A stretch of DNA of 64,000 nucleotides from Bryoerythrophyllum caledonicum. Its lineage: Eukaryota; Streptophyta; Bryopsida; Pottiales; Pottiaceae. The notes under the pieces were generated by a model. That model was not told where the DNA came from. It was given only the letters and a program-made list of their open reading frames with translations, and searched no databases. Shown here in pieces: positions 49,894 through 58,517 of the stretch; position 1 is the stretch's first letter, and the number at the start of each line of letters is the position of its first letter. The translations under genes and the position numbers were made by a program. The stretch spans positions 17,736,990 to 17,800,989 of the forward strand of contig OZ020518.1 of the NCBI GenBank assembly GCA_963971425.1, in the 5' to 3' direction.

Positions 49894-50125
49894 AAAGCGT
49901 ACGCGTCCGGCCCCTATTCGTGCGCGCCCGGCCTCAAAGCGCACGCGCCCGGCCTCAAAGCGCATGCACCCGGCCTCAAAGCGTACGCGCCCGGCCTCAA
50001 AGCGCATGCGCCCAGCCTCAAAGCCCATGCGCCCGGCCTCAAAGCGCATGCGCCCGGCCTCAAAGCGCATGCGCCCGGCCTCAAAGCACACGCGCCCGGC
50101 TCCAAAGCGCACGCGCCCGACCCCC
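49894..50125. repeat. 21-bp minisatellite (cggcctcaaagcgcatgcgcc), ~11 copies
   Basis: Nearly perfect 21-bp units in the right part of the compound element, immediately before the assembly gap. The period is a multiple of three, so an open frame runs through it, but nothing supports a protein. Confidence 0.9.
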
Positions 50126-50156
50126 ATTCGCTAAAGCACAGCCCCCGGTCGTGTGC

Positions 50157-50356
50157 NNNNNNNNNNNNNNNNNNNNNNNNNNNNNNNNNNNNNNNNNNNN
50201 NNNNNNNNNNNNNNNNNNNNNNNNNNNNNNNNNNNNNNNNNNNNNNNNNNNNNNNNNNNNNNNNNNNNNNNNNNNNNNNNNNNNNNNNNNNNNNNNNNNN
50301 NNNNNNNNNNNNNNNNNNNNNNNNNNNNNNNNNNNNNNNNNNNNNNNNNNNNNNNN
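50157..50356. other. Assembly gap (200 N)
   Basis: Exactly 200 N's, probably a placeholder of unknown true size. It lies between two GC-rich minisatellites, the kind of place where assemblies collapse. Confidence 0.99.
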
Positions 50357-50790
50357 CCCAGCCCTCCCCCACGAACCCGCGCAGCCCCACCACGAACGCG
50401 CGCGACCTAAGCCGGACGCGCCCGCCCCTCCAAGTATGCGCCCGGCCCTTCACCGCGCGTGCCCGGCCACTCGCGATACGAGCGCGGTCCTCCCCACACG
50501 CGCCCGGCCCCTCACGGTATGCGCCGGGTCCTCCCTTGTACGTGCTCGACCCAACAAGGTACGCGCCCGGTCCTCCCCTGTATGCGCCCGGCCCCTTCAG
50601 TGCGCGCCCGGCCCCTCACGGTACGTGCCTGGTCCTCCCTTGTACGCGCCCGGTCCTCCCCTATATACGCCCGGCCCCTTCAATGCACGCCTGGCCCTAA
50701 ACCGTTCGCGCCCGACCTTTTCAATATGCGCCCAATCCATCTCCGTACGCGCCCGCCCCCTTCACGCGCCCGCCCCTCTGTCTGCACGCA
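50357..50790. repeat. GC-rich minisatellite, right arm (cgcgcccggYccctc units)
   Basis: Reverse-complement counterpart of 48590-48945: repeated tacgcgcccggtcctcccc and gcgcccggccccttca units. Confidence 0.8.
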
Positions 50791-50877
50791 CGCGGCCCTG
50801 TTGACGACATGTCAGCCACGTAGTCGCCTTCGTGGCAGTGGGTAAATTGATTTACCTCGACTCATGGTCAAACCAGG

Positions 50878-53694
50878 TGTGAGCCGCAAAAACGGCTCAC
50901 GGTGATGAATGGACCTCACGTCGGGTCCATTAAGGTTAATGAGTGGTGAAAATGGGTTATCCCATGGACTAGCTCGTGGTTTGTTGATTAAAATGGCCAA
51001 GTGGTCTTTCCCCTCACTAAAAGAAGAGCCATTTATGGGCAATCGCGGAATTTATGTAGTTAGCCAAAGAGGAAGAAAAAAAAAAGGAATAAACCAGAAA
51101 AGAAAAGCAAAGAGAGAAGGGAAAAAAGACAAAAGAAAATTAGAAAAGAATTAAAATGAGTAGTGGTGGAAAAGAATTTACCTCCTATCGAGTTGTAGAC
51201 CGTATTCGGTCACGATGAAGAAATCACGAAACCAAAAAAAAGGAGGATGGTGAGGAGGAAAGAAAAAAGAATGGGGCGTTAAAAGCCCTTAAAAAAAATA
51301 GTCAAAAGGGTCCAAAAAGAAGTGGAAAAGAATCCTCATCAATCACTAAGCAAATTAGGAATTACCCCAAGCAAGGGGAATTCAACTTAGGTAGGTTAAA
51401 TTAGATTTTTGCACCTTTGAAAATTAGCTAATAGCTCACTTATTGAGATCATGCGCACCCATGTGGCTTGGAGTTAATGTTTAGATCTAGATATTCCTTG
51501 GTTAGTGGGACACCCACTCTTGTTAAATGCAAGGGTGGCACGGAATTAGTAGTGATAGGGTTAGTAGGGTTGTAAGAGGGAAGCCATTTATGGAAGGAGG
51601 CCAAAGGCGGCAGGGAACGTCTTTGGGAACTCAAGGAGAGCAAAAGTTGGAGGGGGTTACCCCCTGGAGAGGTCGCATTATTTTTTTGGGGGGGTGTGTG
51701 TGTGCGTGTAGGAGGAGAGACTGATGTTGGGTAGGAGGGAGACTGATGTGGTGTAGGAGGAGAGACTAAATTAGAGTAGGAGCTGAAGACGATCAAGAGC
51801 ACGAAGAAGAGTAGGAGCTGAAGACGATCAAGAGCACGAAGAAGAGTAGGAGCTGGAGACGATCAAGACCACGAGGAACAAGACGATCAAGAGCACGAAG
51901 AACAAGACGATCAAGAGCACGAAGAAGAGTAGGAGCTGAAGACGATCAAGAGCACGAAGAAGAGCAGGAGTTGGAGACGATCAAGACCACGAGGAACAAG
52001 ACGATCAAGAGCACGAAGAACAAGACGATCAAGAGCACGAAGAAGAGTAGGAGCTGGAGACGATCAAGACCACGAGGAACGAGACGAGCAAGAGCACGAA
52101 GAAGAGCAGGAGCTGGAGACGATCAAGACCACGAGGAACAAGACGATCAAGAGCACGAAGAAGAGCAGGAGCTGGAGACGATCAAGACCACGAGGAACAA
52201 GACGATCAAGAGCACGAAGAAGAGCAGGAGCTGGAGACGATCAAGACCACGAGGAACAAGACGATCAAGAGCACGAAGAAGAGCAGGAGCTGGAGACGAT
52301 CAAGACCACGAGGAACAAGACGATCAAGAGCACGAAGAAGAGCAGGAGCTGGAGACGATCAAGACCACGAGGAACAAGACGATCAAGAGCACGAAGAAGA
52401 GCAGGAGCTGGAGACGATCAAGACCACGAGGGAGAGTAGGAGCTGAAGACGATCAAGACCACGAAGAAGAGCAGGAGCTAGAGACGATCTAGATCACGAG
52501 GAACAAGACGATCAAGAGCACGAAGAAGAGCAGGAGCTGGAGACGATCAAGACCACGAGGAACAAGACGATCAAGAGCACGAAGAAGAGCAAGAGCTGGA
52601 GACGATCAAGACCACGAGGAACAAGACGAGCAAGAGCACGAAGAAGAGTAGGAGCTGGAGACGATCAAGACCACGAGGAACAAGACGATCAAGAGCACGA
52701 AGAAGAGCAGGAGCTGGAGACGATCAAGAGCACGAAGAAGAGTAGGAGCTGGAGACGATCAAGACCACGAGGAAGAAGACAATCAAGACCACGAGGAAGA
52801 AGACGATCAAGACCACGAGGAACAAGACGATCAAGAGCACGAAGAAGAGAGCCGCAACTGAAGGAAGGAGGGTGAATCGAATCAACCAGGGAGCCTCTTC
52901 TCACCCCCCCCCGGCTAGTAGTAAATTCTTTATGCAGTAAGGAACCCTAATTTTTTCTAAATACTAAAACCACGCGGAAGCGCTGCCAATTTTTTGCTAG
53001 AATTAGGGTTTGCTTCACACTCAACTAATCAACCGGATAAAGGGTCATTAGTAAGAAAGAAAAAATCAGCTGGAGGTTCATCTGTACCAAGGTTGAAGTG
53101 GGTTCTCATGTGAATGGATGTGGTGTATGTATGGAGATGTGGTGCATGACCTTGACTAAAGTCATATGTTGAAGGTGCACTGTTGGTCGCTGGCGGTGAG
53201 GTTCAGGGTCGAGTCAAATGACCAATTGAATGCTGCCATCATGTTAAGCACAAAAAACTAATAAGAATAAAAAAAACAAACACAAGAATCGGAGTTAGAG
53301 GCAAAGAGATAATTAGAATCATAATCCTGTAAGAAATAGGGAAGCCTGTCTGCTGCCGACTGGTTCCAGGGTCACACCTAAGCCTGAACCTAATCACTAA
53401 GGGTCTAACCAAGTTTGGAACGTTGAATTGAACCCTTAAGAGCTGAAAAAATTGCATTCGGAGCCCTAGAACAAAAGTTACACTCGTTCAAAGGTAGGGT
53501 CAATTAAAAGGTTGAATTGAGTCACCACCTCACTAATCAACCACAAGGAACCTAAAGGGGATGAGATGTGTCACCATGGTTCTATGAGTTGTAAATAAAT
53601 GGGCTGAAGATGGGTTGCACGAAGGATTGGGCCCCGTATTAGGATCTTGTGTTCAAGGTAGGCCACCCTTTAGGGGTGGTTTATTTGGCTCACA
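50878..53694 (+). repeat. 5' LTR (2817 bp)
   Basis: Begins tgtgagcc and ends with its complement ggctcaca. The first 24 bases form a hairpin (gtgagccg-caaaa-cggctcac). It contains purine-rich stretches (51060-51160, 51230-51340), a G-run with GT repeats at ~51675-51705, and the 59-bp minisatellite at 51775-52850. Transcription signals (promoter, polyadenylation) must lie here but none is distinct enough to place. Confidence 0.95.
51775..52850. repeat. 59-bp minisatellite inside the 5' LTR
   Basis: The unit contains gctggagacgatcaagacca, cgaggaacaagacgatcaag and agcacgaagaagagcagga. It is itself built from gacgatcaaga-cacgaRgaa sub-repeats (24 + 35 bp), with shortened and rearranged units at both ends. 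Because 59 is not a multiple of three and no frame has a stop, a 173-codon open frame cycles through all three frames of the unit. This is not evidence of a gene. Confidence 0.95.
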
Positions 53695-53697
53695 TTT

Positions 53698-53715
53698 TGG
53701 TGCGTCCGCCGGGAG
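53698..53715 (+). promoter_or_regulatory. Probable primer binding site
   Basis: tggtgcgtccgccgggag begins 3 bases after the LTR end. The leading TGG complements the universal CCA end of tRNA, and the position is right for minus-strand priming. I cannot assign the tRNA from memory. Confidence 0.6.
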
Positions 53716-55194
53716 GAGGCGTGTTCATGGTTTGATTGTGCTAATTGTTCTATCATTGGATGTAAGGTACAAACGCAATCAACCTTATGGCATATGGAGC
53801 AACATAGGGCAACTTGAGGTAAGTGCCCAATTTACTCATGAATGGTTAAGTTATTGTTGGATGGTGAATGACTTGTGAATGTTTGAAAGTATGGTGAGTC
53901 CATGGATGCCAAGTTGTGTTTAAAGGTGGGGGTCTAGAAGGGAGTGTGGAGTTCCCGACCCTCCAACCACAAAACACCTTGTGTTGGGGGGATCCCCTTC
54001 TAGGCTTGTGGCTTGAGTTGAGCATGGGGCCTAGGGGTGAAAGGTTGAGGCCCTCCCACGGAAATCCACGAGGATTTCCAGTGAGCCCCTAGGTCGAAGG
54101 GGAAGGGTGCAAGTGCCCGGGTATGGGACAAGGGCGCCCCTTCCTTCCCCCCGCGCTTGACTAACCACCAAGGTAAGAACAACTTGGTGTAACTTGAATG
54201 GTTGAATCAAAAGTTGCAAGTTAACGCTATGTATGTGTGAATGAGCCACTTGGAGGGGAGTTGGAGTCGTGGACGCATCCAAGACGTAGGGGTGCTGTTT
54301 GGAAGGAGCGCTGCGTACGGTATGTGCACTACACCCTCTTTGTAGGACCACGAGTAGTAAATAGGACCAACTTGGATGTGGTGACCACACTAGGGTTAGA
54401 AAACCCCGATTTTCCACTTGAGCCGTGTGGAACACTTGCCTTAGAACCACTAGGTTTGGCCAACCACGAAATTGCATGCAACAAATCTTGTGCTAACAAG
54501 TGGATTGGCTGGAGTTGCTTCAAGGTAAGTTGTCCCCCTCTATAACATTGTATGTGACTTATTGGTTGGCCTTAGCATCGATAGAGTGCGATTAGGTCCA
54601 CGGTCGACTTCAACTAATGGTGACAGGGTGGCTGGAGATGCATCGAGGTATGTCTTCTTCACAGTGATAACATTGTATACACAGCTTGTTGCATGTCGTC
54701 CCGTGATTGAGTCGTTTTCCTCCTAGTGGGTAATGCCTAGTTCAAGGTGGTAAAAGGTGGAAGGGGGGATACCAAAGATACCGAGGAACCCCACCTTTTA
54801 TCAAATTGAGATCTGGGTCAGCCCCACAGTATGGATCTGTACCGTGTGGCGCTAATTGGGGGACAGCTTTCCAACGGGGTGATGCTCGTGGAGACATCCC
54901 TCAATTCGGTTAGCTTTTTGTCGTTTGCCCTTGGAGGGTAGTCCTTAATAGGATTCTTCGGCGGCTTCATCGAGCTAAAACTCCACCACTAAAAATTGGG
55001 TCTTGGTCTTGGGTCAGTCCATCCTCGTGATAGAATCGGGAGTAGGAGTGTTGGAAACATCCACTCACCGATCGAATTAGGCCGTGCTTCGTGTAGTTTC
55101 ACCCACGACCCTTAAACCTTGGATGGAAAATCTTTCGGGGGAACATGACCATCATCAACACACAACAAGATCTTACTCTTAGACTTTAGAGTAG
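53716..55194 (+). other. Leader between PBS and gag
   Basis: About 1.5 kb without a convincing ORF. Short open frames (53615-53878, 54237-54545) have no domain. It presumably holds packaging and translation signals. Confidence 0.5.
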
Positions 55195-57381
55195 ATGTCC
55201 CGGGCCACAAGGTCCCAAAAACCTTCCCTCACACCACCGTGGGAACCGGCGAGTGAAAGGAGTAGGTCTAGGGAACTCACTGAGAACACGGCGGAAGGAT
55301 TCTTGGAGGTTCAGCTAGAAGCTATCCCAGCTCCTCCCCTTCTTTTTCCCCCATCTTTCCTTATCCCTGCATTTGATCCAGTGAACACCACCAACACCAC
55401 TAGTCCACGAGGCAACACCTCAGCCCCTACCATGGCCTCTGGAGGGCCACCCCCGGTTCGGCCTCCCATCAACCCCTTGGTTCAGCCAAGGGGATTACCA
55501 ATTGTAGTACCCGAGGGCTTACAAGCGGTGCCTATGCCAACCAATTTGCCCACGTTTAGAGGAACTAGGGATGAAGACCCCTCCGCACATGTGGAACGGT
55601 TTCTAGAGCTCCTCACTACTTGTCTCATCACCAACACCGCGTACTTCCTAGTGTGGTTCTCGTGTACCTTAAAGGATGCCGCTTACGAGTGGTATAGGAA
55701 CCACCCCCCAAACACCTTCCAGGACCGGGATAGCCTCATGAGGGCCTTTTTGGAGCACTTTAGACCCGAAGTAGGTCAAAGTAATGCCCTCACAGCCCTA
55801 GCCGCGCTACGCCAAGGTCCAGGGGAGGATATCACGACATACATTAGGAGATTCGACCTGGTGGTTACAAGGTTCGTGGGAAACCTCCTCACCAATGACA
55901 CCTTAACCCAGTTCTTTATCCAAGGGTTCAACAATGAGGGAACCATTAGGGAGATTTTGAAGGTCCGCCCCGCATCGTTAGATGAGGCCAAGGCACAAGC
56001 TAGGCTAATAGAGCAGGTGGATCGAGACCAAGATCGCATGTGGAGGAAGGAGGATCACCATATTCCTAGTTTCATACCCATCCATGCCAAGGGTAAGGGA
56101 CCAATCTTAGAATGTAACCAAGGATCCACAAGCGCACAAGTTCCTACGTGGAACTACTACGCCCCACCCTTGAACGTTAGGCCACCAGTAGCCCTTCCTG
56201 AGGTCACCTATCATGAGGAGCGGGGCACATGGAAGGAGGAAATGAAGAACGAAATCCTTCAAGGCCAACAGGGCTTCTAGGATCAATTAGCTCAACAAAT
56301 CAAGGCCATGCAAGACCAAATGGCCTTGTTGATTAAGAACCAAGTTCCTAACCCCACGCCTCCACCCATAGAATCTGGTAGACATGCTTCGGGCTTATGG
56401 TGCACTCAATGTGGCCAACCAGGCCACACCAGCCCTTTTTGTACCACTCCGGTGGCAGCACCCCAACACCAAGCTTCTCAACCTCCGTATATGCCTCCCC
56501 ATAGGAACCAACCACCGACAGTAACTAGCTACGTGCCTCAAGGCTATGCATCTCCAAGCCAAGGTTGTGGGGGACCTTCGAGACCACGGTATGAAATCCA
56601 TCAACCGTGTAGCAAGAGACACGCACCAGGGCAATGTTGGGTCGAAAGTGGGGTGGTATGCGGTAACTGCGGGGGTAATCACCCTACCCAAGTATGTCGT
56701 AGACCGGACAAGGTAATTCCCATGCCCTTCCCACCAGGGAACTATCCTCAACAAGCCCAAGATCATTTGAGAGGTGCGCGTAATCCCACCTCCGATAATA
56801 CCCTTAGGCCTCCTAGTCTCTACTATGACTACAACAATCATCGCCAAAATCAGACTCCTCCAATGGGGGTGAATACCAAGGCCGGGTACGTCCCTATTAA
56901 CCAAGGGCAGAACCACGGGGGCCAACAAAACCAAGGCCCACAAGATGTGAGCTATGCCACCATGTCAAGTGAGATCGTGTCTACCCACAGCCCTTCCCTC
57001 ACTGAGCTCAATGTAGTTTTCCACGAGGTGAGCACAACCAAGGAAGCAAAAACTTGTGAGTTACCGGCATTGGCAGTCCAGACTCGGTCTAGCTGACGGG
57101 AGCCTAGGTACTCAAGCCCCCCTCCACCTATACCAGAGGAAGGTGAGACCTCAGAAGAGGATTCACCTCACTTCTGTGACCTAAACGATACCACCAAAGA
57201 GGCGGTAGAAGGCACTAAACGAGCCAACTTCGAGTGCCCCCCTAGGATACCTAGGTCTCGAACACCCTTGTCCACCCCCCAAGATTCATGGGAAGGTCCA
57301 CCAATCCCTAGTCTCGAGGTAAACACGTTCCCGCATGTCTAGAAGCAAGGGGGAGAGGGGCCTTACGATTTATGGGCGGAC
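55195..57381 (+). pseudogene. gag (capsid, nucleocapsid), broken by three stops
   Basis: From ATG 55195 the frame reads as gag. A Pro-rich N-terminus is followed by a retrotransposon gag core (THVERFLELL-like AHVERFLELLTT, AAYEWYRNHPP, FRPEVGQSNALTAL, ITTYIRRFDLVV, 55585-55940). After TAG 56278 the same frame continues (DQLAQQIKAMQDQM) into a CCHC knuckle (CTQCGQPGHTSPFC, 56401-56442) and a variant CX2CX3HX4C (CGNCGGNHPTQVC, ~56659). Further stops are TGA 57094 and TAG 57340, after which the frame runs into protease. All three stops are one C-to-T step from CAG/CGA. Gag would form the particle and bind RNA. Confidence 0.85.
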
Positions 57382-57956
57382 TTGAGTCGCCTTAAAGCGG
57401 ACATCACCATAGCCCAACTATTAGAGGTGTCACCACCCATGAAGAAGTCCCTTAGGTCGGGTACCCCGGTGAAGCGAAGGCCTAGGGCAAAGGTCAGGCT
57501 GGCGGCTCGGGTTAAATCCGAACACCCCAATATCGAAGTCAAGGCGGTACAAATCGAGGTTTCGATTGTGGACAAGATCGTACCTAATGTACTAGTAGAC
57601 GGTGGTAGTGGGTTGAACATCATGCCCCTCTCAACCATGGAGAAACTAGGCCTTGACATCACAGAGCCTTCACCGTACATCATCAACATGGCTAATCAAA
57701 GCTCGGAGGCCCTGTTAGGCCAAATTAGTGGTTGTAAAGTGACCACGGGGGGGTAGAGTATTCCCTCACCTTCCAAGTCATCCGAATGCACTCCAACAAG
57801 GAGGCATACCCCTTGCTACTAGGTAGGCCTTGGTTGCGGATTGCCAATGCCACGGTAGAATAGGGGGGGCCAAAACCAAACATCACCTATGGTCCACCGG
57901 AGAACCCTACTACAGTCCATATCCAACCAAGTAGGCTAGGAATATGCCGTGGTTGC
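57382..57956 (+). pseudogene. Retropepsin-like protease region, with stop and -1 frame change
   Basis: Same frame as gag. The catalytic motif is VLVDGGSGLNI (Asp codon 57598), the DGGS form usual in plant gypsy elements, followed by MEKLG and SPYIINMANQSS. The frame ends at TAG 57754 right after acg-ggg-ggg. The rest of the protease (VEYSLTFQVIRMHSNKEAY, then PLLLGRPWLRIANATVE) continues in the -1 frame to a TAG at 57861. The break may be a one-base loss in the G-run, a sequencing error, or a true -1 slippery site. Confidence 0.8.
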
Positions 57957-58517
57957 ATGGGCTCGTCGGAGGATGAATCACAAGAGGTACTATCAAAGGA
58001 GCCTCCCAAACGGGTGAGGTTTGCGCCCCACAAGGCGGTGGATCGAGCCCAACCCTCGAAGGCCCACGTAATGCCATTTAAAAGCATGGGACCGGGCCTT
58101 TATGAGTGGGTTCCCACCGGGGAATTTGTAGACTGGTTGAGGGAGCACCCTACCTCGAGCGCGGATGAAACCATGTCCGTGCATTTCATGGAGAGTGAGC
58201 TCATTAGAAGGGTAACCGGGTTGGAACTTAGCCTAGTTCCCCTCCTCGATGACCTAGAACCCTCGGCGGTGTTTGGAATGGATGTGGAGGGCACGCAAGG
58301 GGACGAATTGGAGGTTTTGGGAGACGAAGGCCTTCTCAATCCATCTCTCCACTTCCGAAGGACATCCACCGGTATCCTAGCTAGTGGTTCGGGGGCAACA
58401 TACCCCCAAGTTCCGAATGATTGGTACAAGGGACCTACCCAACAACCACACGTTCATCATGATGATTGGAAGTTGATGGTGGTTTCTCATGAGTAGGATG
58501 AGGTCCGTAGTATTTAG
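57957..58517 (+). pseudogene. Protease-RT linker, same frame as pol
   Basis: Open from 57957 to TAG 58494, with a second TAG at 58515, both in the frame of the RT downstream. The peptide is acidic, with GPGLYEWVPTGEFVDWLREH and SLHFRRTSTGILASG segments of unknown role. It belongs to the polyprotein, and the stops are probably mutations. Confidence 0.7.

Larger units (their letters stand above)
48505..50877. mobile_element. Compound inverted-repeat (foldback-like) element
   Basis: 48505-~48607 and the reverse complement of ~50775-50877 are ~95% identical (cctggtttgaccatgagtcg, ccactgccacgaaggcgact, tgacRtgtcgtcaaca). Inside, each arm continues into GC-rich tandem repeats of opposite polarity (48590-48945 and 50357-50790). 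The centre holds a hairpin array and a 21-bp minisatellite, with a 200-base gap. Long inverted ends built from tandem repeats are the hallmark of foldback elements; no transposase is visible. The right end is cut exactly by the 5' LTR of the gypsy element, so the arm probably continues beyond the window. Confidence 0.65.

Noticed and set aside
49849-50804. Pro/Ala/Arg ORFs across the N gap
   Set aside because: Minisatellite translation joined through unknown bases.
51971-52492. 173-codon Lys/Arg/Glu-rich ORF in the LTR (and its 3' counterpart)
   Set aside because: Direct translation of the 59-bp minisatellite in all three frames in turn.
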